Below are positions 1 through 11,900 of a stretch of DNA of 64,000 nucleotides, in pieces. Every line of letters begins with the position of its first letter. Within the stretch, counting starts at the first letter, position 1. A program made the translations under genes and the position numbers. The notes under the pieces are model-generated. The model searched no databases and was not told the DNA's origin. It worked only from the letters and a program-made list of their open reading frames with translations. Source of the stretch: Pseudophaeomoniella oleicola (lineage: Eukaryota; Ascomycota; Eurotiomycetes; Phaeomoniellales; Phaeomoniellaceae). The stretch covers positions 620,001 through 684,000 of the forward strand of contig QWDQ01000001.1 in assembly GCA_003868215.1 (NCBI GenBank). Direction: 5' to 3'.

Positions 1-1980
1 CGATGGGTCTTCTTGTCTCTGGCTAATGAATTGTTTGATGAAGAACACCCCCCTCCTGCGTCCATGGTCTCGTCCCAGACGTCCGTGTCGACAATTGAGA
101 CGAAATGGGCTCTCAGACAATCATCAGCGGTACTCCCGTTTCGCGTCAACCTTCCGCTCAATATCGGACCCCCAACATATCTTTCGAAGCAAGCACGCAT
201 ACGATATATCCTCTGTCCGACCGCTTACATCGAGGCAAGGGACAGGCCAAGCATCGTTCGTCAGTCATGGAATATTCAGATGCTTACGGTGTATGACCCT
301 GAGAAGGCTCTTTCCAGTCTCCCAAGTCCTCTTGTCGCTTCAGATCAACTGTCAATCAGTACCAATCCACCGGTACACATCATCAAGCTCACCGCAGGGC
401 TGCACCGCCAAACATGGATCAATGGCTCCTCTATCTTCGTTGACATACACATATCCAACAATAGTCCAAAGCTTATCAAGAAAATCGAGTTGCAGTTAGA
501 GAAGACTACGCTTGGGTATTCACACGCAGCCGCAGGCACCGCGGAAAAGAGTGCAAGTTATCTTCGACTCCCCCATAAGAGTGAATCGGAAATAGTCTCA
601 ACTGCTGTGCTCAAGAAAGGAAGAGAGTTCGCTGGAATCGCCGAGAATGTGTCTGATGTCAGGACAATGGCACTAGAGGTCCCACGAAACCAGATAACCA
701 TCAGCACAGGGAGATATTTTGAGATCCGTTACTTCGTCAATGTTGTGGTGTCGGTTGCGTTCTTCAAAACTGTTGTTGTTCAATTACCTGTTACCATCAT
801 TCACATGAACTCTCTAGACATTGTTCCAAATTCGTTAGCTCAAGTTGCCGCAGCTATTGAAGCAAAACGGTCCTGCACAGTTCCGGTCGATCGCCAAGCT
901 GCAATTTATTCCCCCTACCATCAAGGTCAAGCCTTTTCGGCCCCTCGCCGCCAGTCATTAGAGCGCTTGAGAGGAGATGTGAAGTCAGCCGGCGATCTCG
1001 GCTACGAGGAACTCAACACTCTTCAAAGGGAAGTTGACGACTCACCACGACGCAAGCTACCCCGAAAAGCGAAGAGCAGCCACCACATCCGTACTATCTC
1101 CATTAATCCACGACCACAAGACTCCGAGCCCCACGTTGCTCGATCTCAAATGGATGGCTTGCCGGTGGAAGTCACCCAGGATTATCCAGGCACCGGGTCA
1201 CATCAGCACCACAGTCCACATCCTAGTTGCTATCACTGTCAGGTATCTGCAACCGACGCAGGGCATCACCGACACCGGTCGAGTCTTTCGACACCTGCCG
1301 GGCCAAAAATCGCCCGTCTCCAAGTCTCGACATCTGGATTGGGTTTCTCGGAGACTGAATTCGAGTTGCCACCTGACTCTCCTCCGCGAAAAGTCATGCT
1401 CAGCGAGAGTGAAAGGAAGGTGATCCAACAAGAGCGTGAACTACGACTCGCAAGGCAAAGGAGCATCGCGCATAATCGTAACACATCTGACCAGAGCATG
1501 GTGCAAGGCCAAACGGGTTCATCATCAGTGCAGTACCTCGGGCGCGTTGGAAGCAGACATTCTCAAGGAAAGATGCCGTCGCACGGCTTAGGTCGCACTG
1601 GGAGCAGGCGGAGTAATCATCATGCCAATGGACGATCTCGATCCCGCACTATCCCAATGACTGAAAGGGATCGAGGACCCAGGATCCCTGGTCCTGCAAT
1701 GATGACCGGTGCGGGCTTTCGGGAGATTGGTCCTGGCGATCAAGGGTACTGGGGATGGAAGAACGTCGCGGCGTCGGGGACGGACACTAGTACAGGGATG
1801 CTGAGCAGGAGGAGTATAGACGGGATTATCGGAGTCCCTATGGGTGGGAATAGGTATGGAGATATCGGAAGGCGAGGGAGCGTAGGTGGTGGTGCTGCGG
1901 CCAGTCGATTGAGAGCTTCGTATGTTGACGGACGAGGCGGATGTGGTCCTGGTGGTGTGGAATGGGGTATGTGGAGATGA
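1..1980 (+). CDS. Arrestin-like domain protein, 5' end outside the window
   Basis: The frame is open from the first base of the window, so the start codon and the N-terminal arrestin half lie upstream. The visible part opens with an arrestin C-type beta-sandwich (about the first 280 residues), including LPFRVNLPLNIGP, KLTAGLHRQTWINGSSIFVD, KKIELQLEKTTLGYSH and a strand ending HMNSLDIVPN. It is followed by about 370 residues of low-complexity tail rich in Ser, Arg, His and Gly, with many basic patches. Alpha-arrestins of fungi act as adaptors that link plasma-membrane cargo to HECT ubiquitin ligases. That role is family knowledge; I see no clear PPxY motif in the visible part, so the partner is open. 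The conserved core resembles a broadly kept filamentous-fungal arrestin group without an experimentally assigned role that I can name. The stop is TGA at 1978-1980. Confidence 0.8.
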   Translation, partial: RWVFLSLANELFDEEHPPPASMVSSQTSVSTIETKWALRQSSAVLPFRVNLPLNIGPPTYLSKQARIRYILCPTAYIEARDRPSIVRQSWNIQMLTVYDPEKALSSLPSPLVASDQLSISTNPPVHIIKLTAGLHRQTWINGSSIFVDIHISNNSPKLIKKIELQLEKTTLGYSHAAAGTAEKSASYLRLPHKSESEIVSTAVLKKGREFAGIAENVSDVRTMALEVPRNQITISTGRYFEIRYFVNVVVSVAFFKTVVVQLPVTIIHMNSLDIVPNSLAQVAAAIEAKRSCTVPVDRQAAIYSPYHQGQAFSAPRRQSLERLRGDVKSAGDLGYEELNTLQREVDDSPRRKLPRKAKSSHHIRTISINPRPQDSEPHVARSQMDGLPVEVTQDYPGTGSHQHHSPHPSCYHCQVSATDAGHHRHRSSLSTPAGPKIARLQVSTSGLGFSETEFELPPDSPPRKVMLSESERKVIQQERELRLARQRSIAHNRNTSDQSMVQGQTGSSSVQYLGRVGSRHSQGKMPSHGLGRTGSRRSNHHANGRSRSRTIPMTERDRGPRIPGPAMMTGAGFREIGPGDQGYWGWKNVAASGTDTSTGMLSRRSIDGIIGVPMGGNRYGDIGRRGSVGGGAAASRLRASYVDGRGGCGPGGVEWGMWR

Positions 1981-2941
1981 TGGTGGTGCATACCGGTGAC
2001 ATGGTGGCTTTGAGACTACACTTATCAGCTCATGGCTTGTACGAAGCATATGAATATGTTATAGCGATTTGTTATGCAGTATAGAAATTCATTTGGCTAC
2101 AGCGATGTCCAATACCTTGGATAGGAGCTGGTTAGTAACGAGCACGATATTCGTAGGTAACTGAATACCCCTGGGTTGTGACCACGCGATACCATGCCAG
2201 GACACGGTCACCAATTGCAGCAGTATGGATTTGGCGCTTCTGGAAGGTCCCGATTGCCTATACCAGGATGGAGACACATTCCACCATGGCGCCAGCGTGA
2301 AGGATGGGTAAGCTTGCTGGTAAGTACATTGTAGGGATTGTGGTACAGGAAATGATAATAGTACATGCATGGGGATGCGCAGGAACAAACCATGAGGGCG
2401 AAAGAGAACCACGCCTAATTAAGCCACGGGGGAGGTTACGGCTCGACGGGTGTGCGTTTCCCCCATAAAATCCATGATAAGCGAAGCCTATCGCGGGTAT
2501 CGGAGGGGGGGAGCAATGATGCAACCAGCCTAAGGTAACCACCCTCGCGACCCTTCAAGGGTGTAATCCAACCAGCCAACCAGCAATTGAATGCCAATCC
2601 TTCCTTAACTAATCAATAAACCAGCAGCTGACAGGATCCTTCTAACGTTAACTTACTGTAACTTACACCCGAGTCTCGTTTGGATTCTGAATGAGTCCGT
2701 AATCAGCTTCAGTGATGGCCCACCTGACTCCTCAAGCCAATGATCCCATCAAGCCGACTACGTAGTCGTAGACCCTCATCTTCCTACTACCCCAGCTTCT
2801 CTACCTTTACCTTATCCACCTCCAGAATGAGACTCTATCTCGTTTCCTGAAGCTTTATTTATACATTCCATTCCCTAGTGACCTGTGTATCCCTACTTTT
2901 ACCCTGTTCCGGAGCTATCTGGATAGCTTTCAGTGACAACA
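1981..2941. other. Intergenic, no gene seen
   Basis: Short open frames only, none with family character. The last 120 bases before the next gene are C/T-rich (cttcctactaccccagcttc and similar), as in many fungal promoters. No repeat or RNA gene was recognised. Confidence 0.5.
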
Positions 2942-5539
2942 ATGCTAAGCTCCGTTGTTGTCGCAGCAGCAGCCGTGCTGTTTTCCTCGCTGAGTGAAGC
3001 ATCAAAGCTCACCCCTCCCGTTCTGCCGCTGGTCGTGCGAAATCCGTATCTGAGCTTATGGCAACCCAATGCGCGAAATGAACCGTGGAAGGATTGGCCG
3101 ATGTTCTATACCGGCACTCATATCGGCTTGTCAGTACTAGCCGGCGCTCCGGATACCAACACTGTATACCCACTCTTGGGTAAACCACAAGACTCTCTAC
3201 GCGAGGATGACGGGTAAGGAGAATAGAGTCCATCGATGAGTAAACTTAGACTGACATGTTGACTTCTCAGCTATACCCTTGCCTATCCCACCTACCTTGG
3301 CGCATCTTACGACGCTTCCACCACCAACTTTACCTATATCGTTCCCGGCGCTTTGAAATCTCAGACACAGGTAACACTCTCCTTCTTGTCTCCGATTACT
3401 CCGACATCAACCCTGCGCCAGTCGATCCCTGCCTCATACCTCAGAGTCTATGTAGAAGGGGATGCCGATGTCGACATTTACATAGATCTCAATGGCCAAT
3501 GGGTGAGTGGAGATCGTGGCAGACAAATAGTTTGGAGCTTCGACGAGACACCTCTCGATGGAAAAGGGATAAATTTGAAGACTTGGGCGTTCAAGCAACG
3601 GGAGGAGCTCCTCTTTACCGAACATGGTGACCAAGCAGAATGGGGGACTTTACATTTCTCGGCTCCTTCTGTAAGCAACGTCTCTTTATCCGAGATTTTT
3701 TTCACCTACTAACACGTACAGGATACTCGACATGAATGCGGAACCTCTTCCCTGCTGCGGCAGAGGTTCTCGAAGACTGGAACCCTCCAGAATGCAATAG
3801 ACACTGACTTCCGCGGGATTATGGAAGAAGAGCCGGTATTTGCATTTGCAAAATCATTTAGCATGAACGGCACAGCTACGTCAGTCAAGGAGGACAGTGC
3901 TCTCTTCACGATTGCTCACATTCAAGACCCTGTTGTACAATTCGCCTCTGCTCGCGGATTGACCTGGATGCGACCGCTTTGGGCCTCGTATTTCGAAGAT
4001 GTTACGAAGTTGCTGGTCTTCCATTATCTCGACTTCTACAATGCATTTTCTTTGGCTGCCAATTATTCCGCACAGCTGGCTGTCGACGCTTACAAATCTG
4101 GCGCCGATGATTATGTCGACATTGTTGCGCTGTCTGCTAGGCAGGTAGTTGGTGCAACAAGCTTTTCGGGCACTCCAGATGATCCAATTCTCTTCATGAA
4201 GGAGATCTCTTCCAATGGCAACTTTCAGACGATCGATGTTATCTTCCCAGCTTTCCCATTCTTCTTGTATACAAACCCCAAATGGTTGGCCTATTTGCTG
4301 GAACCCTTGATCGAACATATGTTGAGCGGACAATATCCCAACAGTTACGCAATGCATGATTTAGGCACCCACTTCCCCAATGCCACAGGCCATGCTGACG
4401 GCAATGACGAATATATGCCTGTCGAAGAATGTGGGAACATTCTCATGATGGGGTTGGCCCTTGCAAACTCTCTGCAGTATGGACCGAACGTATCTGCAGG
4501 GTCTCTGTTCGCAAGTCAAGGAGAAGAGGCACCTATTAGCACCAACGAGGACAAAATGTTCCCTCTTGCATTCAGCAAGAACGAGCCGATGCTCTTCATT
4601 GACGACCGATGGGGTGGTGGCCAAAAGGGCCTCAAACAAGCTCAGAAATGGGTGGAACGCAGCTACAAACTTTGGAAGCAATGGACCGGATATCTTGTCG
4701 AGTTTTCACTGGAGCCAGCCAACCAACTCTCCACAGACGACTTTGCTGGTTGGCTAGCTCTGCAAACTGGTCTTGCGCTGAAAGGCATTGTTGGTATCCG
4801 GGCCATGGCTGGTCTCGCAGAGCTTATCGGCAATGATGCAGATGCTGCATACTACAAAAATATCTCCGTCACGTATGTTGCGAAGTGGGAGGAGCTCGGC
4901 ATTTCCCGAGATAAGACTCATGCCAAGCTCGCTTATGACTGGTATGGATCGTGGACAACTCTATATAATCTATTCGGTGATGCGCTTCTCTGTTTCCACC
5001 TTGAACCCGCTTCTTCTCAGTCAAGTCTCGCGGACCACGTTCATCCTGGTGATCAGACCCGACTCATTCCCGTCAAGTCCGAACCTGGTTTTGTTCCCCG
5101 CCGTATCTACAAGATGCAATCGGACTGGTACCACTATGTAAACCAAAAGTACGGCTTACCACTGGACAGCCGCCATTTGTACACCAAGACCGATTGGGAG
5201 TTCTTCTCCATGGCCGTCACCTCCCGTGATACTCGTGAAGAAATCCTCGAGTCTGTCGCCAAATGGGTGAACGAAACAGTCACCGACCGGCCCTTCACCG
5301 ATCTTCACAAGACCGAAGAACACGGCGGATTCCCGGGCCCTAACTTCTTCGCCAGACCCGTCATCGGCGGCCACTTTGCGTTCTTGGCCTTGGGTCGCGC
5401 CTGTGGAGGGAAGGCAAGTGAGGGATTGAAGTTCCTCGACGAGACCAGCGTCCAGAAGATCGATGTCGAAGCCGTGTTGAAGCAAGACGCCGAGTATGGA
5501 GCGTGGATTGCCAGCGGTGGTCGGGCCGGAGACTTGTAA
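2942..5539 (+). CDS. Secreted glutaminase A-like protein (GtaA family)
   Basis: Three-exon model: 2942-3213, 3271-3670 and 3722-5539, giving 829 residues with phases that join cleanly. The introns begin gtaagg and gtaagc, and the second has a ctaac branch. The ATG at 2942 is chosen because it opens a signal peptide (MLSSVVVAAAAVLFSSLSEA). The mature protein starts with TPPVLPLVVRNPYLSLWQ, then KDWPMFYTGTHIGLSVL, which is the hallmark start of the fungal GtaA family (N-terminal DUF5127-type and C-terminal DUF4965/DUF1793-type modules). The C-terminal half contains DRWGGGQKGLKQAQKWVE, KLAYDWYGSWTTLYNLFGD and FFARPVIGGHF, all family-like. GtaA enzymes hydrolyse L-glutamine to glutamate outside the cell, and several relatives are uncharacterised, so the substrate is inferred. 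Length fits the longer members. Confidence 0.85.
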
Positions 5540-6922
5540 GGTACTGTATGTGCATCTACAAGCTCTTCTTGAGGCGTGTGTGTATGTCTATATGTACACG
5601 GATCTTGAGAGGTTTGATGTTCGTGTGTGCGTGGACCAGGATGGACTCTGGATACGTCAATGTCGTCGGAGGGGGTGGACTTGAAGAAAAAATTTGTCTA
5701 TATGTATAAATGTAGATATCATATGTAAGGTAACAAAATGGTTACCTTGATTTGGGTAGGTAGGTTAGGCAGGTAAATCAAATCCCTCATCAGCTCGAAC
5801 TATGTTCCATTGCAAACGAAGTATCATTGATGTCTACGGGTATTCGACTGATGTTTCTTTCTTTCATCAATCTGCTTGTTCAAGACGCAAAGCCGTTTGC
5901 TACATTGGAAATGGGAATTGTCAACCCTGATCAATTGTGCCCTATCTCTCCTGAAGAATGAAGACTAAAGACGCTGGAAGCCTTTCAAGCTCTTAGCCTA
6001 CCCCTCCCCTCCTCCTCCTTCCTCTTCCCAATATCAACTAGGCGTTACCAGCTCCCTTATTACTACCAGAATCCTTTCTCCACGAAAGAGATACCTGTCT
6101 GCCTTTTCTGTTTGTTTGCCCTTTTTGAGTGGGAAAAGGCAGTTTTTGTTGTATGGGGATCGGGCTTGTTGTTGTTGTTGATGGTCGGATAGTAAGGAGG
6201 GGGGCTTGAGGAGTTTCGGCAAGAGGGGCAAGGGTCAAGTAGGTAGATGGGTGAGAGGATTTCCTGAGAGTGAAAAAGAGACTCTGGCTGGCGGGCTGGC
6301 TGGAAGGAGTAGGCTGGAGCATGGCTGTTGGGACTGGATGCTGCGTAGGATAGGGGATGAGATGGTAGGGCAGGTAGAAGGTGGAAGGTGGTGTTGGGAG
6401 CGAGGACCTCTCTGTGTTGGTGCCTCCTCCTCCTCCTCCTCCTCCTCCTCCAGCTTTGGTTGGGATCTTCTTAGGACTTGGACAAAGAGAGGTTGGGACA
6501 TGGACAGACAGAGACACAGGTAGATAGTAATGGGAGTCTAGGACGCAAGCTCTGATATCCTTCGGTATCCGGTTCCGGTTATAAGCGATATAGACAAACT
6601 GTGCAAACATCCGTTGCCTTCCCCAGGTTTCGATCGTTCCGAGAATTCATCCTTTTTTGAATATGTCGTCGTTGCCTGAAAAACCCCCCACCCTCCCTGG
6701 TGCGCTTTTTTGTTCATCTCCTCCTCCACATCTCTTCTTTCATGTTTCGTTCCTGAAAAGAAAATAGCGCTGGTAAATTCCATACAACCGTCACTGCTGG
6801 TGAGCTCTCTACTATTGTGCGTACTCTCTTCCCCTGTCTTGTCTCACCACCGACCTAATCGAGGAAAAAGATCGCAAAGCCTGACCCGCTTTCCCCTCGC
6901 TTTTCTCCCTGTGGACGTAAAT
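5540..6922. other. Intergenic with low-complexity tracts
   Basis: About 1.4 kb without a convincing gene. Open frames on both strands here are simple-sequence artefacts (poly-Glu or poly-Gly from a CCT/GGA run). The part before 6922 is C/T-rich and probably holds the 5' leader of the BTB gene. Confidence 0.5.
6423..6451. repeat. (CCT)n microsatellite
   Basis: Nine to ten perfect tandem CCT trinucleotides. It translates as Glu or Gly runs on the other strand and explains the false open frames there. Confidence 0.95.
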
Positions 6923-7910
6923 ATGTCTCAAGGCAATGTCGCCGCGGCGACGGACCCGCTTGATGCAGCGGCAGACAATGCTCATCAAAATATTGACAGG
7001 AGCTTTGAGAACTTCACACTCGCTTTGTTTGACAAACTTGATGGACATCCACGTTATCAGGTGTACGTATCGACTAACTGCAGGAGGAGATTTGCTGCCT
7101 CTGCTATTATCAACAGTCCACTGATATCCACCAGAATTCATAACGCAGCAGGCGGTACACTGGCTCGACCACCTATGCAGCAAATTGCCGAGTGAGGACA
7201 AATGCCACCTATGAAATATGGTCACGCTAACGATCTGTAGACTCATGGATGACGACGAGAAAGTCAAAGTTTCATTGGGAGACGGCCACTGGTCATTCGT
7301 CGTATCAAAGAAACTTCTCTCCTCAGCCTCTGACTTCTTCAAAATGATGGTGAAACCAGACCATAACGGGAACGAAAATCAAGAGATTAAGGTCGCTCTG
7401 CCGATGGACACTCCACAAACCTTCGTTGACCTTCTCACATGGAAATGTCTTCACAAACTACCAGTTGGGGGAAGCTTGCGTTACAGCAATGACTTTGCCG
7501 AAATTCGCCTGGGTGTTGTACCTCTCATCAACCTGTACCGCATGGCAGACAGACTCTCGGTGGATGACATCAAAGGACATATCGGTCTCAAAATGTTGAA
7601 GATTGTCAATTCAGAGCCAACAGACATCAGTTTGCCGAATCCGAGCTTCTCGCCACTCATGATCGAATTCATACTTGAAACGACCACGACTGAACCACTC
7701 ATGCGAAGAGCCTTGGCAACATCAATCGCAAGAGCCATCAATGAATATGGGAAGGCGGTAGAGATGTATGCCTATGCTTTCACAATGAAGCCAACTTTCG
7801 CTATGGAGGTGATGAATGCTATTCAGGAGGCCAATCAATGGAACTTGGAAGAAAAGGCCATGAGGCGAATGATCAATACGGAGCTCGATGCAATCTTGTA
7901 TGGGTACTAG
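6923..7910 (+). CDS. BTB/POZ-domain protein
   Basis: The ATG at 6923 starts MSQGNVAAATDPLD. One clear intron lies at 7192-7240 (gtgagg donor, gctaac branch, tgtag acceptor), joining QQIAE to LMDDDEKVK. A second in-frame intron of 72 nt (7063-7134, gtacgt...ccag) is possible. Without it the protein is 24 residues longer, and the sequence does not decide. The core VKVSLGDGHWSFVVSKKLL then SSASDFFKMM is the BTB beta1-beta2-alpha1 signature (a ligand-poor version of the usual VHK..L...S.FF pattern). It is followed by a helical region to the stop at 7908-7910. Fungal BTB proteins of this size are adaptors or of unknown role; no second domain (Kelch, MATH, zinc finger) is present. The partner is unknown. 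Confidence 0.75.
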
Positions 7911-8999
7911 GTAGACAGATCGATAGTGACGCAAACCGCCTTTGGCCTCAGCTGCTCGCTGTCTCTTATGAGCGATGAGCAACTGAGGGCATTTGAGGGT
8001 CTAGTCAGTGTCCTTGTACACCACGGATCATGGAGAAGTTGATGACAGCGTTATCGAAGCTTCAGATAGCACCAATGAAGGGTGATGGATGGATCATGGA
8101 GATGATGATGGCAGCGTTATGGAAGCTTCCAATAGCACCAATGAAGAATGACAGATTCTGAAACCTGGTACTCCCGATGCTGTCCTCATTTTGTGAGATG
8201 ACAATGAGGTTGTATTGAGAAGATCGTGTCGTCCAAGTGCCTACTTTCTTCTACGTAGATGACCTCAGGAAGGGATGTTCAGATGTCAACTTACCACGTC
8301 GTAAGTGAATTATTACTTGGGGACGGAATCATGAACTTCCACTCCGATGCTCAATTTTACCCGCACCAATCCGAAATAGGTTTAGCGGCGGTGGTCGATC
8401 CTGCAGGGGCGATGAGCGGCCAAGGGAAGATATAAACAGCGTTCGCGTCCCTTCACTAATAAATTCCCCATCAAACTCGCCCATCAAGTGAAATTGCGAG
8501 TTACACGTCCTCGTCTTACCTGAGCGGCCCAGGCAAACAGGCAACCCCCCCAGAACCAATTATTGTCGCCTATCACCACCATTAATCCGATTATCCAGCA
8601 CATCCATCACCACCAATAAATACAATAATTGTTACCATTATTCTTTTTTGTCCCTATCATTTTCAGACTGCGTTATTCTCGTCTTTTTTTTTCCCGGGTT
8701 GGGCGAGGTATCCTGAAGGTTTCATTGATTTTTTGCCTTTCACTTGATTCTGGTTCGCTTTTCGAAATATTATCATCGACGCGATCACGCTTCTCCTCCT
8801 CACAACCAATAGGAGACGGGTTTGCAATAAACCTCGAACTGCCGGCTTCAAGTCACATGATTCCTATCTTGGCATCTTGTCACGTGGTTATCATCAACCC
8901 TCAAGCGATGTCGTTTGGGAGCCGGTAATCTTGATTGAAGTTCGTGGTCCTTTATAGGCTTGACGGATTCTGCGGTGCTGAGACAGATATTGAGTCGGG
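7911..8999. other. Intergenic, includes MOT1 upstream region
   Basis: No gene recognised. It contains a 66-bp tandem duplication (listed separately). The last 350 bases are T-rich and include ttttttttcccgggttgg, probably the promoter and leader of the next gene. Confidence 0.5.
8025..8147. repeat. Two-copy imperfect tandem repeat, period 66 bp
   Basis: The segment from ggatcatggaga at 8025 recurs at 8091. Both copies carry gcagcgttat-like cores, gaagcttc and tagcaccaatgaag, with scattered substitutions. Non-coding in all frames I checked. It looks like a single old local duplication. Confidence 0.85.
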
Positions 9000-11900
9000 A
9001 TGACTTCAAGGTATGTCGTGTTCCCCTGGGAGAACTTTGTCGATCGTCCATAACGCTAACACTTTTCCTAGACTCGATAGACTGGTCACGTGAGTCCTCT
9101 TATGAACACTCCGTACGGTAAAATGCTGACTTATCTAGGTTACTTGAGACTGGTAGTACTCAGCTGATCAGGAACACTGCTGCCCAACAGTTAGCAGATG
9201 TCCAGAAACAACATCCCGATGAACTCTTCAACCTTCTTGGCAGAGTATTACCCTACCTACGTTCCAAATCTTGGGACACCAGGACAGCGGCCGCCAAAGC
9301 CATTGGAGGCATCGTCGACAATGCTGAGAAATTTGATCCTAACGCCGACGATGGCGTAAAAAATGGATCAACAGCAGCCGAGGAGGAGGAGGAGGAGGAG
9401 GTGGTGGTCCTTGTCAAAAAAGAGGATCCAGAAGCAGCGGCTTCCGATGACCAGCTCTCTCTAGACTCTCTTGACATTGGTATGATTCTTACTTATGGCA
9501 AAAAGTTGGTTGCAAGCGCTGGTAAGGAGTACGAATACTCCCTAGCAGGCATGGATGCGGCGACCCGATTAAACTACCAAAAGAGGAGCTTGACGGCAAG
9601 ACTGGGATTGGGAGGCGAATACATGGAAGAAGACCTCATTAATGAGGCGGACTTCGCAGTCAACTCTCAGCACAAGATCCCACAGACTCCGGGCCTTACC
9701 AAAGTTGACACTTCTGTTTCTGGACGTCAAAACAGTATGTCGCTGCCGACGCCACAGACGCCCCTGGAAGCATTTCCAGGCGAAGAATTAGGGTTGAGCA
9801 AACGGCAGCTGAACCAGCTGAAGCGGAAGAACAAGAGCATGGCCAAAGCAGGTGGTAACAAAATGCGTGTTGTCGACCTCTCCGGTCGAAAATCTTCTGA
9901 GTCCGGAGCACCACACCCTATCAGGACTTCCTCGGAAGAAGAGCCAAGCGGGCCCCCCATGCCGGATTATTTTTCATTAAAGTCGGAACCCACAGATGGG
10001 GATGCCAAACTTGTGACCGAGTTCAAGGGAGCCGCTGCACCCGAGAATTCCCTGCTACAACCACAGGCCGAAGAAGAAGGCCACGAGTGGCCATTTGAAA
10101 GAATGTGCGAGTTCCTCATGCTTGACCTTTTCGACCCGCAGTGGGAGATTCGGCATGGTGCCGCACTTGGTCTCCGAGAAGTCATTCGTGTGCATGGAGG
10201 AGGCGCAGGGAGAATGTACGGAAAGAGCCGAGTTGCGAACAACCTACTCAATCGTAAATGGCTCGATGACTTAGCCTGCCGCCTTCTTTGCGTGCTCATG
10301 CTGGATCGCTTCGGCGATTACGTGTCTGACACAGTCGTGGCTCCCATCCGAGAAAGTATCGGTCAGACGCTTGGTGCGCTACTTACGCAGCTTCCTGTAA
10401 AGACAGCCTTATCTGTCTATCGCATATTATATAGGATGATCATGCAGAATGATGTGGAGCTGAAAATCCCCATCTGGGAGGTCTGTCACGGTGGTATGAT
10501 TGGTTTGAAATACTTCGTCGCAGTCCGCAATGATCTGCTCCTGCAGCAAAATCAGCTGATTGACGGTGTGCTCGAATGTGTCACGAAGGGACTTGCGCAC
10601 CACGACGACGACGTACGATCAGTCGGTGCGGCGACTTTGATCCCGATCGTCAAAGAAGTCGTCGAAACACGAGCGAATTCGCTCAATGATCTGCTAAACG
10701 TCGTTTGGGATTGTTTGTCAGATCTAAATGATGATCTCAGCGCAAGCACTGGTGCCGTTATGGATCTGCTGGCCAAGCTGTGTACATTTCCTCAAGTCTT
10801 GGAGGCTATGAAAGCGAATGCAGCTCAAGATGAAGAGTACTCGTTCGCTATGCTCGTTCCGAGACTATATCCATTCTTGAGACATACGATCACGAGTGTC
10901 AGATCAGCAGTACTCAGGGCTCTACTCACTTTCCTCAATCTAGAAGGCGAAGGTACGGACGCCTGGATCACCAGTAGAATCATACGATTGATTTTTCAGA
11001 ACGTCATCTTAGAGCGGAATGAAGGCGTTGTTAAGCTGTCATTGCAAGTTTGGACTAAGCTTATTAAGACTATCGAGGTAAAGGGTCTCGTACTATATCA
11101 AGTCGATTTCGCATCCATTCTTCAACCTCTCATCACGATTACACTACATCCCATCGGTCTTCCTCGAGCACCTATCCCGCACGACGCGTCTTTGTTTATT
11201 CGACCGTCCGGAAGTCCATATGCTCAATCAAGTGTGCCTTCTCTCAAGCAAGCAACATCGAATGGTGGCGAACCTCCGGCGAAGCGAAGGAGGAAAACCG
11301 ATAAGCGAGACGAACCCCCTGCATCAGCCCATAACGTTGACGGTCACATGCTCCAGGGTGATGTTGATCTTGTGGGGCCAGACATCATCCTGCGATCCCG
11401 CATATACGGAGCACGGGCTCTCGGATTGCTCTTATCTTCATGGGATAAGGCTGGCTTTACCCCTCTGTGGTCTGATATTCTCCCTCAGCTGAATGCGCAA
11501 GCTTCTACTACACAACTGGCAGCGTGTATGATAATAGAGGAATATGCTAAAAATGCTGGTCCGACATCTCCGTCGTTGGAGCTTCTATCGAAAGATCTAT
11601 TATCAGTCACCGAGACCGAACGGCCGTCCTGGTATTCTGATATCGCTGCTGCTCTCCAAGCCGCACGTGGTCAGTGTCATTCAATGATCAACGCTTTTAG
11701 AGATCACGCCCACGTTCCTCCCAATAGACTGCCATCCATAGCCGTCGTCTGTCAAGGAGACAGCGAGGCTGGACCGAATGCGTTCTCCTTAGCGGACGCT
11801 GAAAAGATTGTTGGTCCTGACTTCGAGAGGTTGCTCAAAAGCCTCAATGCGACGCAACGCTTGACGGGAACACAATTCTTGAAGGACGCGCAGGCTAGTG

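Noticed and set aside
6038-6610. 190-residue - strand frame with Gly and Pro runs
   Set aside because: Created by the CCT microsatellite and C/T-rich DNA.
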